NCBI GenBank assembly: GCA_050260375.1
Contig: JBLNCA010000004.1
Coordinates: forward strand, 1-49,482
Length of the DNA stretch: 49,482 nt
Source: DTFZ01 sp050260375
Lineage (GTDB): Bacteria > Bacillota > Clostridia > Christensenellales > SZUA-584
Direction: 5' to 3'
A program made the position numbers and the translations under genes. Numbering within the stretch: the first letter of the stretch is position 1; the number at the start of each line of letters is the position of its first letter. Below the pieces are notes generated by a model that did no database searches, was not told the DNA's origin, and worked only from the letters and a program-made list of their open reading frames with translations. This document shows, in pieces, positions 8,916 through 18,381 of this stretch.

Positions 8916-9989
8916 ATGAGAAAAACTGTCGTGCTGACCGGAGGGGGAACGGCCGGCCATGTTACTCCGAATCTGGCGATTATCCCCAAGCTCAAAGAAA
9001 AGGGGTTCGATATAGAATACATAGGCACAAAAGAAGGCATGGAACGCGAGATAATTGCGGGCACCGACATACCGTATCATATAATCAGCGCTGGCAAACT
9101 GAGGCGCTATTTCAGTTTAAAAAACTTTACAGACCCGTTTAAGATACTTGCGGGATTTTTAAAAGCCGAGAGGATATTGAAAAAAATAAAGCCCGCCGTT
9201 GTTTTCTCTAAAGGCGGCTATGTGGGCGTGCCCGTTGTAATGGCGGCACACAGGCTGGGCATACCCGTCGTGCTGCACGAATCGGACTATACGCCTGGGC
9301 TTGCCAACAGGATATGCATACCAAGGGCTTCAAAGGTCTGCGTAGCGTTCGAGACGACTCTTAAACACATACCCGAAGGAAAGGGCGTCTACACGGGGCT
9401 GCCCATAAGAGAGGAGCTTCTGCATGGCGACAGGCAAAAGGGCCTCGAGTTCTGCGGGTTTTCAGGCAAAAAGCCGGTACTGTTTATTATGGGAGGAAGC
9501 CTCGGCGCCAAAGCGATAAACGACGTTCTTGACGCGGTACTTCCCGAGCTTGTTAAAACGTTTGACGTGGCGCATATAAGAGGAAAGCAGAACCTAAATT
9601 ACGACATGCTGCCCGTGGGATATAAGCAGTTCGAATATGTGGGCAAGCAACTTGCGGACGTATACGCCGCGGCCGACGTTATGCTTTCCCGTGCAGGAGC
9701 GACGGCCGTGTTCGAGATACTCTCGCTTGCCATCCCCGCGCTGCTGATACCGCTGCCTAAAGCGTCGAGCAGGGGGGACCAGCTGCAGAACGCGGGGTAT
9801 TTTGCGGATAGAGGCTTTTCACACGTGCTCGAACAGGAGCGCATGACGGAGCAAACGCTGCTTGAGGGGATACACAATCTATACCGCGACAGGGAAAAGC
9901 TGCGCGGCAGGATGTTGGCGAACAAGGCCGCGAGCGCTGCCGATAACGTCGTCAAGGTGATAATCGATGCTCAAAAGCCAGTCTATTGA
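8916..9989 (+). CDS. murG: Undecaprenyl-PP-MurNAc-pentapeptide GlcNAc transferase
   Basis: Adds GlcNAc to lipid I to make lipid II on the inner face of the membrane, the last cytoplasmic step of peptidoglycan synthesis. The 357-residue length is typical. The N-terminal GGGTAGHVTPNLAI loop, the motif SKGGYVGVPV and the C-terminal UDP-GlcNAc site (SRAGATAVFEILSLAIPALLIPLP) are all present. GAGAGGG precedes the ATG. It stands outside the usual division/cell-wall cluster and overlaps the next gene by 23 bp. The only close -10 candidate is TATAAT at about 8882-8887. Confidence 0.96.
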   Translation: MRKTVVLTGGGTAGHVTPNLAIIPKLKEKGFDIEYIGTKEGMEREIIAGTDIPYHIISAGKLRRYFSLKNFTDPFKILAGFLKAERILKKIKPAVVFSKGGYVGVPVVMAAHRLGIPVVLHESDYTPGLANRICIPRASKVCVAFETTLKHIPEGKGVYTGLPIREELLHGDRQKGLEFCGFSGKKPVLFIMGGSLGAKAINDVLDAVLPELVKTFDVAHIRGKQNLNYDMLPVGYKQFEYVGKQLADVYAAADVMLSRAGATAVFEILSLAIPALLIPLPKASSRGDQLQNAGYFADRGFSHVLEQERMTEQTLLEGIHNLYRDREKLRGRMLANKAASAADNVVKVIIDAQKPVY

Positions 9990-11433
9990 AGAGCTCGTAA
10001 CTAAATATATAACTGCCGCGGCGGCGGAAAAGAAACGGCTTTTCGAGCATATGCTCGAAACGGAAGGGGCTTTAGAGGGCATATACGCTCTCGTGTTCGG
10101 CGAAAAACAGCGGGCGGCGCTGCGTGCGCTAGCCGACGCGTGCAAACGTAAAGCCCCGCGCGAGCAGATAAGGCCTCTTGTAATACGCGACGCTGAAAGG
10201 CTTGCAGCCATAAGCGACGATAAAGCGAGAAAAACTGCTTTTGCGCTTATAGGCTTATGCGCTCCCGACGAATGCGCCGAGATACTCGCGTGCGCGCTTA
10301 AGTCCGAGAAGATACGCTTCGTGCGCCCGTCCATTATACTTGCTCTCGGCAACACGTCCGAACCCGCGAAGTATCTTAAAGGCTATGTTATTGAGCCGGG
10401 AGAGGACAAGCATGTAAGGGAGGAAGCCGAAGCGCTCAAAAAAGCGCTTTCTAAGGGCATCGAGCCGCAGAAGCTGGAAAGCGTCGTACTGCCGGAAGAA
10501 TGTACGCTTACCTGTATAAACGAGAACGCGCTGCGCGCTGAGCTGCTCGCAAACAACTGCGCTTTTACGCCGAGCAGGCACGTAAGCGGAGCTTATGACG
10601 TACGGACGAAGCATACGGACATGCTGCGCTGCTATCTCGACGCGCTGTATTATATAGGCGACATGGGTTCCTACGGGCAGGCTGCCGAAGCGCTGGCCGC
10701 TATGGGGCTTAAAAGGGCTGCTTACCGCGTTGAGGCAGGGCATTTAAGCCAGGATAAGCGCAGGGAAATAATAAGCGATATATCAAAGGGCTTCGCGGAG
10801 TTCGGCTGGTACGACAACCCGTCGGCATATTCTTTCGAGATACGCTGCATAAGCGGCAGAATGTACGCGGTGTTTCCGGACAAGCGCTTCGGGTACAGAA
10901 AAAAGTCGATAGCTGCAAGCATAAACCCTGTAGCGGCGGCAAGCATAATGCGGCTGTGCCTCCCTTACATGAAGGACAACGCCGATGTTCTCGACCCTTT
11001 CTGCGGCAGCGCTACCATGCTTATAGAGCGGGGGTATATCAAAAAGGCGAACTCGCTATTGGGCGCCGATATCTCCGCTGCCGCGATAAAAGCCGCGTGC
11101 GAAAACAGGAAGGCGAGCGGCCTGGAATTTGCGCTTTTAAAGGGCGATATACTAAGATTCGGCGGCGCCGTTTACGACGAGATAATATCGAATATGCCTT
11201 TCGGCATAAGGGTTTCGGGTCATGATTCCAATATAAAGCTTTATTCGGGGTTTGCGGACAGGCTATTAAAACTGCTTAAACCGGACGGCTATGCGTTTTT
11301 ATTCACTCAGGAAAAAAAACTGCTGCGCAGCGAATTAGCCAAAAGAGGATTTATCATAGTGAAAGAGGAAGTATTTGAGACGGGGGGCCTTGCGCCTACG
11401 TTATTTATTATAAAGCGAGGAGCAAAACAATGA
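9967..11433 (+). CDS. THUMP/RlmKL-like RNA methyltransferase with helical N-terminal domain
   Basis: The C-terminal 170 residues form a class I SAM methyltransferase of the type that modifies guanine N2 in RNA. DPFCGSATMLIE is motif I, GADIS is motif II, and SNMPFGIR takes the place of the NPPY catalytic motif. The first 180 residues are helical and HEAT-like (for example RFVRPSIILALGN). The middle looks like the linker found in Trm14/RlmL relatives. It overlaps murG by 23 bp and the next kinase gene by 4 bp, so the three are co-transcribed. The target RNA is unknown. Confidence 0.75.
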   Translation: MLKSQSIEELVTKYITAAAAEKKRLFEHMLETEGALEGIYALVFGEKQRAALRALADACKRKAPREQIRPLVIRDAERLAAISDDKARKTAFALIGLCAPDECAEILACALKSEKIRFVRPSIILALGNTSEPAKYLKGYVIEPGEDKHVREEAEALKKALSKGIEPQKLESVVLPEECTLTCINENALRAELLANNCAFTPSRHVSGAYDVRTKHTDMLRCYLDALYYIGDMGSYGQAAEALAAMGLKRAAYRVEAGHLSQDKRREIISDISKGFAEFGWYDNPSAYSFEIRCISGRMYAVFPDKRFGYRKKSIAASINPVAAASIMRLCLPYMKDNADVLDPFCGSATMLIERGYIKKANSLLGADISAAAIKAACENRKASGLEFALLKGDILRFGGAVYDEIISNMPFGIRVSGHDSNIKLYSGFADRLLKLLKPDGYAFLFTQEKKLLRSELAKRGFIIVKEEVFETGGLAPTLFIIKRGAKQ

Positions 11434-12383
11434 ACGATTTTTTAACGCTGGGAGAACTGCTCATAGATTTTACTCCGTCGGGAGAAGCGGGCGGACAAAA
11501 GCTGTTCATGCAGAACGCGGGAGGCGCCGTAGCAAACGTCGCCGCGGCCATATCCGGTTTCGGTGTGAGCGCCGCGTACATAGGCATGGTGGGCAACGAC
11601 GTGTTCGGCAGGTACCTAAAGCAGGTGCTTGAGGATAAGGGGGTAGACACTTCAGGCCTCGTTATGTCGGACGACTATAACACTACGCTTGCGTTCGTGC
11701 ATCTTTTTGAGAACGGCGACAGAGATTTTTCGTTTTACAGGAAGCCCGGAGCGGATATAATGTACGAGGAGAAATACCTTAAGCCCGAAATAATAAAACA
11801 AGCCAAAGTGTTTCATTTCGGCTCGCTTTCATTGACCGACGAGCCCGCCCGCAGCGCTACGTTTGCTGCGCTTAAGATAGCCAAAGAAAACGGCGTCGTG
11901 GTTTCGTACGACCCGAATTATCGTGCGCCGCTGTGGAAGAGCGAAGAAACGGCAAGGGAGTATATGCTGCGCGGGCTGGAATACGCGGATATACTTAAGG
12001 TCTCCGATTCGGAGGTGTCGTTTCTGTTCGGCGACATGGATTACAGCGAAGCGGCCCGCATGCTTTTGCGGTGCGGCGTAAAGCTCGTGTTTATCACGCT
12101 GGGAGGCGAAGGCGCGGTATACGGCGGCGCTGCCGGCACAGGGGCGGTGAGCGCTTACAGCGCAAACGTCGTGGACACCACGGGCGCGGGGGACTGCTTT
12201 ACGGCAGGCGTGCTTTACCGCTTCATTAAGGACGGCAAAAAGCTTGACGTATTGACGCTTTGCGATATGCACGATTACGCGGATTTCGCGTGCGCCGCGG
12301 CGTCGCTTTGCGTGGAAGGAAAGGGCGGCATACCGTCGATGCCGAGCTTAAAACAGGTAGAGGAACGTTTGTCGCGCAAATAG
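11430..12383 (+). CDS. PfkB-family carbohydrate kinase (fructokinase-like)
   Basis: ATP-dependent sugar kinase of 317 residues. The N-terminal signature NAGGAVANVAAAISGFG and the C-terminal ATP-site motif DTTGAGDCFTAGVL, with its catalytic Asp, are intact. The closest remembered relatives are fructokinases (ScrK type); other PfkB substrates cannot be excluded. ATGA overlap with the preceding methyltransferase indicates coupling. No sugar transporter or regulator is nearby to suggest a substrate. Confidence 0.85.
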   Translation: MNDFLTLGELLIDFTPSGEAGGQKLFMQNAGGAVANVAAAISGFGVSAAYIGMVGNDVFGRYLKQVLEDKGVDTSGLVMSDDYNTTLAFVHLFENGDRDFSFYRKPGADIMYEEKYLKPEIIKQAKVFHFGSLSLTDEPARSATFAALKIAKENGVVVSYDPNYRAPLWKSEETAREYMLRGLEYADILKVSDSEVSFLFGDMDYSEAARMLLRCGVKLVFITLGGEGAVYGGAAGTGAVSAYSANVVDTTGAGDCFTAGVLYRFIKDGKKLDVLTLCDMHDYADFACAAASLCVEGKGGIPSMPSLKQVEERLSRK

Positions 12384-12414
12384 GAGACTTTGCTTTATAT
12401 CGGTTTCTGCGCAG

Positions 12415-12443
12415 TTGACAACGGGGCATTATACATTTAATAT
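12415..12443 (+). promoter_or_regulatory. Promoter of guaBA
   Basis: Perfect TTGACA at 12415-12420, 17-bp spacer and TAATAT at 12438-12443. It lies in the 101-bp gap before guaB. I do not see a guanine-riboswitch core in this short leader. Confidence 0.65.
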
Positions 12444-12484
12444 TTAACAAAACAAGATTTCAAATCTCTGAAAGGCGGTTCGAT

Positions 12485-13942
12485 ATGCGGGTAAAAGAGA
12501 TAAGCGAGGGTTTGACGTTCGACGACGTACTGCTTGTGCCGAAAAAGAGCTCAGTGACGCCGTCCGAGGTGTCTGTAAAAACCAGGCTGACGAAAACGGT
12601 AAGCCTCAACATACCCATACTTAGCGCGGCTATGGATACCGTTACCGAATCGAGGCTCGCGATTGCTCTCGCCAGGGAAGGCGGAGTAGGTATAATACAT
12701 AAGAACATGTCTATCGAAGAACAAGCCTCCAACGTTGACAAGGTAAAAAGAAGCGAGCATGGCGTTATTACCGACCCGTTTTATCTTTCTCCCGAGCACC
12801 GCATTTCCGACGCTAACGAGCTGATGGCGAAATACCGCATATCAGGCGTGCCTATCACGCAGAACGGCAAGCTAGTCGGCATACTCACCAACCGCGACCT
12901 CAGGTTTGAAACGGATTATTCGCGCAGGATAAGCGAAGTAATGACTTCAAAAAACCTCGTAACGGCTCCTATAGGTACGACTCTTGCCGAAGCTCAGGAG
13001 ATACTTGGCCGCCACAAAATTGAAAAGCTGCCGCTCGTAGACGAAAACGGCATGCTGAAAGGCCTTATAACAATAAAGGATATAGAGAAGACGATACAAT
13101 ATCCCAATTCCGCGAAGGACGCTAACGGCAGGCTGCTTGCCGGAGCGGCTCTCGGCGTTTCGGGGGACATGATGGAAAGGGCGGCTGCGCTCATAGCGGC
13201 GAAAGTCGACATAGTTACCATCGACTCGGCGCACGGGCACACCAAAAACGTGCTTAACGCCGTAGAAAAGCTTAAAAGCACTTATCCCGACCTGCAGGTT
13301 ATCGCGGGCAACGTCGCCACGCCGGAAGGCACGGTGGATCTCATTAAAGCGGGCGCCGATTGCGTAAAGGTGGGCATGGGCCCCGGCTCAATATGCACTA
13401 CGCGCGTTATCGCGGGCATAGGGGTTCCGCAGTTTACGGCCGTGCTGCAGTGCGCCGAAGCGGCAGAAAAGTACGGCATAGGCGTAATAGCGGATGGCGG
13501 AATAAAGTATTCTGGCGATATAACAAAGGCTTTAGCGGCTGGCGCGTGGGCGGTAATGATAGGCAGCCTTTTTGCGGGCACCGAGGAAAGCCCGGGCGAG
13601 ATGGAGATATACCAGGGCAGGAGCTTCAAGGTATACCGCGGCATGGGTTCAATGGACGCGATGCAGAAGGGCAGCAAAGACAGGTACTTTCAGGAGAGCT
13701 CCGACAAGCTCGTGCCTGAAGGCGTGGAAGGAAGGGTTCCGTATAAAGGACCGCTCAGCGACACAGTGTTCCAGCTCGTCGGCGGGCTTAAATCCGGCAT
13801 GGGATATTGCGGCGCGCCCACGCTCGAAGTGCTGAGGAACGAAGCGCAGTTTATAAGGATAACGCATGCGGGGCTTACGGAGAGCCACCCGCATGACATA
13901 TATATCACAAAAGAAGCTCCAAATTACACCGGAAGGTCATAA
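12485..13942 (+). CDS. guaB: IMP dehydrogenase
   Basis: Oxidises IMP to XMP with NAD, the committed step of GMP synthesis. The 485-residue protein has the split barrel around a tandem CBS regulatory pair (about residues 95-205). The catalytic loop GPGSICTTR holds the nucleophile Cys304. The flap motif RYFQESSDKLVPEGVEG is present near residue 405. Ribosome site AAGGCGG precedes the ATG. The stop is 5 bp from the guaA start, so XMP production and use are encoded together. Confidence 0.97.
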   Translation: MRVKEISEGLTFDDVLLVPKKSSVTPSEVSVKTRLTKTVSLNIPILSAAMDTVTESRLAIALAREGGVGIIHKNMSIEEQASNVDKVKRSEHGVITDPFYLSPEHRISDANELMAKYRISGVPITQNGKLVGILTNRDLRFETDYSRRISEVMTSKNLVTAPIGTTLAEAQEILGRHKIEKLPLVDENGMLKGLITIKDIEKTIQYPNSAKDANGRLLAGAALGVSGDMMERAAALIAAKVDIVTIDSAHGHTKNVLNAVEKLKSTYPDLQVIAGNVATPEGTVDLIKAGADCVKVGMGPGSICTTRVIAGIGVPQFTAVLQCAEAAEKYGIGVIADGGIKYSGDITKALAAGAWAVMIGSLFAGTEESPGEMEIYQGRSFKVYRGMGSMDAMQKGSKDRYFQESSDKLVPEGVEGRVPYKGPLSDTVFQLVGGLKSGMGYCGAPTLEVLRNEAQFIRITHAGLTESHPHDIYITKEAPNYTGRS

Positions 13943-13947
13943 ATCAC

Positions 13948-15480
13948 GTGAGAGAAACAATATTAGTTCTGGATTTCGGCGGACAGTACAACCAGCTTAT
14001 AGCGAGAAGGGTAAGGGATCTTTCAGTATACGCCGAGATACTTCCTTTTGACGCTCCGATAGAGCGCATCAAGTCATACGAGCCCATAGGCATAATATTA
14101 ACGGGAGGCCCTAACACCGTCACCGACGAGGGCGCTCCGCGCTGCGACGAGCGGCTTTTTGGCTTGGGCATACCCATACTCGGCATCTGCTACGGCAGCC
14201 AGCTTATGAGCCAGATGCTTGGCGGCAGCGTGAGAAGAGCCGACAATCGCGAATACGGCAAGACGGATATAGAGTACGACACAAGCTGCCCGTTGTTTAA
14301 CGGGCTTGATAAACGCTCCGTATGCTGGATGAGCCACACGTATTATGTGGACAATCCTCCTCCCGGATTCAGGGTAGTTGCGACAACGCAGAGCTGCGAA
14401 GTCGCCGCTTACTGCAGCGAGGAAAAGAAGCTTTACGGCGTGCAGTTCCACCCCGAGGTAGTGCACACAAAGTTCGGCAACAATATACTCTCGAATTTCC
14501 TCTATAACGTCTGCGGCGCAAAGGGCGGGTGGACGATGAAGAACTACGCCGAAGTAGCCGTAAACGAGCTTAAAAAGCGCATAGGCGGCGGCAGAGTGCT
14601 GCTTGCGCTTTCAGGCGGAGTGGATTCTTCGGTGTGCGCCGCTTTGCTAAACAAAGCGGTGGGGGACCGCCTTACATGCATATTTGTGAATCACGGCCTG
14701 CTGCGCAAGGACGAAGCGAAGCAGGTAAAGGAAGTGTTTGAGGGAACTTATAATATCAATCTTATAAGCGTCGACGCTTCCGAAAGGTTTCTTGAAAAGC
14801 TCAAAGGCGTCACCGAGCCCGAGAAGAAGCGCAAGATTATAGGGGCCGAGTTTATACGCGTGTTCGAAGAAGAGGCGAAAAAGCTGGGCAAAGTGGATTT
14901 TCTTGCGCAGGGCACTATATACCCCGATGTTATCGAGTCGGGCAAAGGGCACGCCGCAGTTATAAAAAGCCACCATAACGTGGGCGGGCTTCCCGACCAT
15001 GTCGATTTTGAAGATATAATAGAGCCGCTGCGCGAGCTTTTCAAGGACGAGGTAAGGGTATTAGGCGAAGCGCTTGGCCTGCCGCGCCATATAGTATGGA
15101 GGCAGCCTTTCCCCGGCCCCGGCCTTGCTATACGGATAATAGGCGATATAACGAAGGAAAAGGTAAGCATACTCCAGCACGCGGACTACATATTCCGCGA
15201 GGAGATAGCGTTTGCAAAGCTCGACGAGGAGATATGGCAGTATTTTGCCGTGCTTACCGGCATGCGCAGCGTGGGCGTGATGGGGGACGAGCGCACGTAC
15301 GATTACACCGTAGCCCTCAGGGCTGTAACGAGCGTGGACGGCATGACCGCCGACTGGGCGAGAATACCTTACGACGTGCTTGAAAAGGTTTCTTTGAGGA
15401 TAATAAACGAAGTAAAGCATGTGAACAGGGTGGTTTACGACATAACGAGCAAGCCGCCCGCGACGATAGAGTGGGAGTGA
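13948..15480 (+). CDS. guaA: GMP synthase (glutamine-hydrolysing)
   Basis: Converts XMP to GMP using ATP and glutamine. The 510-residue protein has a class I amidotransferase domain with the nucleophile in GICYGSQ and the His-Glu pair in FHPEV. An ATP-pyrophosphatase domain with the PP-loop LALSGGVDSSV follows, then the dimerisation domain ending in the family-typical PPATIEWE. The start is GTG with GAAGGT upstream. It is followed by a hairpin terminator at 15521. Confidence 0.97.
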   Translation: MRETILVLDFGGQYNQLIARRVRDLSVYAEILPFDAPIERIKSYEPIGIILTGGPNTVTDEGAPRCDERLFGLGIPILGICYGSQLMSQMLGGSVRRADNREYGKTDIEYDTSCPLFNGLDKRSVCWMSHTYYVDNPPPGFRVVATTQSCEVAAYCSEEKKLYGVQFHPEVVHTKFGNNILSNFLYNVCGAKGGWTMKNYAEVAVNELKKRIGGGRVLLALSGGVDSSVCAALLNKAVGDRLTCIFVNHGLLRKDEAKQVKEVFEGTYNINLISVDASERFLEKLKGVTEPEKKRKIIGAEFIRVFEEEAKKLGKVDFLAQGTIYPDVIESGKGHAAVIKSHHNVGGLPDHVDFEDIIEPLRELFKDEVRVLGEALGLPRHIVWRQPFPGPGLAIRIIGDITKEKVSILQHADYIFREEIAFAKLDEEIWQYFAVLTGMRSVGVMGDERTYDYTVALRAVTSVDGMTADWARIPYDVLEKVSLRIINEVKHVNRVVYDITSKPPATIEWE

Positions 15481-15520
15481 TAATACAGATTATATAAATA
15501 ATACATATAATACATATAAA

Positions 15521-15545
15521 CGCCGCGACTATTCGTGGTGTTTTA
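15521..15545 (+). terminator. Terminator after guaA
   Basis: CGCCGCGA pairs with TCGTGGTG (8 bp including two G-T pairs) around a 4-nt loop, followed by TTTTAC. It ends the murG-to-guaA transcription region. Confidence 0.65.
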
Positions 15546-15602
15546 CTAATGTTTTTTACAGTATTCCTATTGGTGTAAAATGATAATAATAGAAAAATAT
15601 GA

Positions 15603-15631
15603 TTGACAGCCAATGTCTATTATGCTAATAT
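15603..15631 (+). promoter_or_regulatory. Promoter of the exported-protein pair
   Basis: TTGACA at 15603-15608, 17-bp spacer and TAATAT at 15626-15631. A TG one base upstream of the -10 gives an extended -10 (TGCTAATAT). Confidence 0.65.
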
Positions 15632-15663
15632 TAAAAAACAATAATTGATACTGGAGGTATAAA

Positions 15664-16353
15664 ATGAATAATATAAAAAAAGTAGTAATAGTTGCAGTTA
15701 TTTCTGTCATATTTTTAATGATGTTTTCAACATCTGTGCTGGCATCATCAAAGGATGTTACAAATAACCAATCCAATGATTACAATGCTGTAAATGAGTA
15801 TGTAAATAACCTCGGCTATTCTGATCTTCCGGTTGACGCAGTTGATTTATTAAAGAATAGTTTTACCGTTAATAAGTCTCTCTCTGACTGGCAAGTGATT
15901 GTAAATTATATTACATTGAATTCACTACCTGATGGATTTAAAGTAATATTTAATGAAGACTCAGTTGAGATTTCAAACTTGGGAGAGACGAGAAATAAAA
16001 CAATAATAAATGATTCTATAATTCCTATGACAACATATACACTTGTTAGTAAATCATATTCACCTGTATATTCTCATTTATATATTTGTAGTAAACTTAA
16101 ATTAAGTGCAATGCAGGGAGATATATATTGGATTGCACGCTATAATACAGATTATGCAACCGGAGTACATATTTCGTGCCCCGAAAATGGTGTTTCAATA
16201 GGAAAGACTTATTATGACGGGGTCAGGGGTACAACAAAAACTAAAAGCGGTGATTGCTGCATAGACCCCGTTGCTGGAACTTGGTCAATGTATATTCTCT
16301 GTAATGATCCTTACGGAGCATCGTTATATGGAGCCCTTATGAGGCAGAATTGA
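15664..16353 (+). CDS. Secreted protein of unknown function
   Basis: A 229-residue protein with a clear signal peptide: Lys-Lys, a hydrophobic run ending FLMMFSTSVLA, and probable cleavage after VLA near residue 29. The next 80 residues share a pattern with the following lipoprotein: an Asn-rich VNEYVNNLGY start, a central DWQVIVNYI block and LPDGFKVIF. The C-terminal 110 residues have several Cys and aromatic residues (SGDCCIDPVAGTWSMYIL). TGGAGG precedes the ATG. The gene is AT-rich and uses ATT/AAT codons unlike the surrounding chromosome, so acquisition by transfer is likely. No known domain recognised. Confidence 0.75.
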   Translation: MNNIKKVVIVAVISVIFLMMFSTSVLASSKDVTNNQSNDYNAVNEYVNNLGYSDLPVDAVDLLKNSFTVNKSLSDWQVIVNYITLNSLPDGFKVIFNEDSVEISNLGETRNKTIINDSIIPMTTYTLVSKSYSPVYSHLYICSKLKLSAMQGDIYWIARYNTDYATGVHISCPENGVSIGKTYYDGVRGTTKTKSGDCCIDPVAGTWSMYILCNDPYGASLYGALMRQN

Positions 16354-16423
16354 TATTGAAACCCTATTATGCTAGAGTACTTTTGGTGGTGGTAATAATT
16401 AATTAAATGAGGTGAGAAGTATA

Positions 16424-16798
16424 ATGATACAAAAAAGATATTTAATTGTTTTTCTTATCATTTGCTTATTTATTGTGCAAGCCTGTCAGGGATGCAGTGC
16501 AAAACCCGTACTTGGCCAAAAGCAAGAAATAAGTCAGGACGACCTGAATACGGTAAATAACTATATTGCCGAAGTTGGCGCTGACGAAATATCACTCCAG
16601 AAAGCTGAAAGCATAAACAAACTTGAAATTTACGAAAATAAGGAGACACATGAAACAAAGACCATCTGGCAACTCGTAGTTGATTTTGTGCGCAACGAAA
16701 AAAGCGATAATACGGTTCCCCTTGGCTATAAAATAGTTTTTGAGCCCGGCGGTTTCGGTCTTGAAGATAACGAAACATGGGAACGCATAGGCGGCTAA
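16424..16798 (+). CDS. Lipoprotein, short paralogue of the preceding protein
   Basis: A 124-residue protein with a lipoprotein signal: hydrophobic IVFLIICLFIVQ followed by the lipobox Cys in VQAC. The mature part (VNNYIAEVGA, then IWQLVVDFV and PLGYKIVFEPGGF) aligns with the N-terminal half of the upstream secreted protein but lacks its C-terminal Cys-rich half. The ATG at 16424 is preferred because GAGGTGAG lies 8 bp upstream; a GTG at 16412 overlaps that site. Function unknown; probably co-transcribed with its neighbour. Confidence 0.65.
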   Translation: MIQKRYLIVFLIICLFIVQACQGCSAKPVLGQKQEISQDDLNTVNNYIAEVGADEISLQKAESINKLEIYENKETHETKTIWQLVVDFVRNEKSDNTVPLGYKIVFEPGGFGLEDNETWERIGG

Positions 16799-16904
16799 TT
16801 ATAATCTGAATGGATATTGATATAACGGGCCATCATTCTGGTTTAAAATCCTCGTGATTTGGGGACACCGGATTGTGACCGTCCGCTAAAGATGACTAAA
16901 AAAG

Positions 16905-16948
16905 GCGGTCTGCCTGTTCGTTTATGGGCAGAACCGCTTGTATTTTTT
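16905..16948 (+). terminator. Strong intrinsic terminator
   Basis: GCGGT-CTGCC pairs with GGCAG-A-ACCGC (10 bp with a one-base bulge) and is followed by TTGTATTTTTT. It is the likely end of the exported-protein transcript that starts near 15638. Confidence 0.75.
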
Positions 16949-16981
16949 ATCAGCGTTCTCTTTTCAGATGGCGGATATTAG

Positions 16982-17140
16982 GGCGGAAGTTTTGGGGATG
17001 CCAAACCTTTTGATGTAAACCCTGAAGATACTTGCTTATATTTATACGAACAGATTTCGTAATCACTAAAACAGGTGGATGGGGAAGTTCAGGTATGCGC
17101 TGGAAACTTACGCAATAATCATCAATTTATTATGGTATAA
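16982..17140 (+). pseudogene. Possible gene remnant with internal stop
   Basis: Fifty-three codons read as plausible soluble protein (GGSFGDAKPFDVNPEDTCLY, then SLKQVDGEVQVCAGN) interrupted by one TAA, with no start codon. Codon choice is unlike the chromosomal genes. The family is not recognised. It could equally be chance coding. Confidence 0.25.
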
Positions 17141-17770
17141 GGCAATTTTCAAATGATTGCGTAATAATCGAGGGTTATTACCGTTCCAACGCACGTCGTG
17201 TGATGTCAACTGCTAATATTAAATACAGTTACGAATCATTGATAAGTGGGCCACCGACTATATACCAATATTGTAAACGAACATATTTTCTATTATTGTG
17301 TTAAATGTTTTTATTGTATTTTTACTGCATAAGAAACAGTAATGAATGAAAATATAGCTAATTACATTGACGTAATATCACCATATGGAATAGCCGAAAA
17401 GTGCCTGTCTATCGAATTAACAGCGTTAACCCTGTTAATCTGATTAAAAAGCATTTGCTCATATATACTGCTGATATAAATGTAGTATTATGAACGCCTC
17501 CCAATAAGCATTTAACTTGTAACAATTTAACGGATTGAAATTCGGTTGTTTTCATGATAGTATATCAAAACAAGAGTAGCAGGTATATTGATTACCGAAC
17601 ACATATAGTTATTGGCCATAGCAAGCTATGGCAACAATCTGACAACAATAAATCAGATAGTCCAAAAGATATGGATAACTGATACAATACAAATACCACG
17701 AGCCATATTACCTAAACAGAATTGTTTAAGTATCGCTCTCAAGGAGCGAGTGGGAGTAGTAAGTAAAATC

Positions 17771-17801
17771 CCCGGAAGCCTTCATATATGCTGCTTCCGG
17801 G
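17771..17801 (+). terminator. Hairpin terminator in remnant region
   Basis: A perfect 9-bp stem, CCCGGAAGC with GCTTCCGGG, around a 13-nt loop. It is followed by AATTATTTTAT. No intact gene precedes it. Confidence 0.6.
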
Positions 17802-17849
17802 AATTATTTTATACGGGCATACGGGAATAGTATCACTTTGTGCAAAAAA

Positions 17850-17901
17850 GAGAACAGGCCTGAAAACCCGTAAATAAATCCGGTTCTCCAGACCTGTTCT
17901 C
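17850..17901 (-). terminator. Hairpin terminator, minus strand
   Basis: Arms 17850-17862 and 17889-17901 pair over 12 of 13 positions. On the minus strand the stem is followed directly by TTTTTT, so it would end transcription from the decayed minus-strand frame at about 17954-18090. Confidence 0.6.
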
Positions 17902-18352
17902 TATTCTTTATTACCCAAAATTTACACAACCAATACTTTTTCGCCCGGCTGCTACGCCATGCTCAGCACGATTAGCAGCAGTCCGGTGAAGTAAGTGGCG
18001 CTGTTGCTTCTCACAATCCACTTGTTGTTGAGTATTACGAACCTGTCGACTGTGCCTAGGGATGTCCGTAGTAATATAGTACCTTTCATTTCTTACCGGT
18101 ACGGGCTCATGCACGCGGAAATGAAGTCTTTATCGCCATGGGAGAAAAAATTCGTCAATTATGTGATGCAGACGTCCATAAACGTATTCGGCGACGGAAC
18201 CCTTGGCAAAAAGTCCGTTATATGATAGTTTTTCACGGGCTTTTTAACGCTGTTTTATCATCCCCGGCCACATATTTGCTGTAGTTTGACAAAGGACGTT
18301 TGTAAAATACGAACGATTTTTAATTTTAACTGCAAAAAGTATGTTTGTTTCA

Positions 18353-18381
18353 TTGACACTTATAAGCTCTCTAAGTAGACT
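18353..18381 (+). promoter_or_regulatory. Promoter of the purine operon
   Basis: Perfect TTGACA at 18353-18358, 17-bp spacer and TAGACT at 18376-18381, giving a leader of about 45 nt before purE. I see no purine-riboswitch fold. One PurBox-like half (TACGAAC, 18308-18314) lies upstream but lacks a properly spaced partner. Confidence 0.6.

Noticed and set aside
17532..17541. GGATTGAAAT, resembling the type I-C repeat end
   Set aside because: Only 10 of 12 bases match, with no stem before it, no matching guide in the cas promoter and no nearby promoter or terminator of the right form; likely chance.
17612..17830. 72-codon plus-strand frame
   Set aside because: It runs through the 17771 terminator hairpin, has no ribosome site and its composition is not protein-like.
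18301..18352. PurBox pair or purine riboswitch upstream of purE
   Set aside because: Only one PurBox-like half is present; its best partner is about 35 bp away instead of the usual 16-17, and no purine aptamer core is visible in the short leader.
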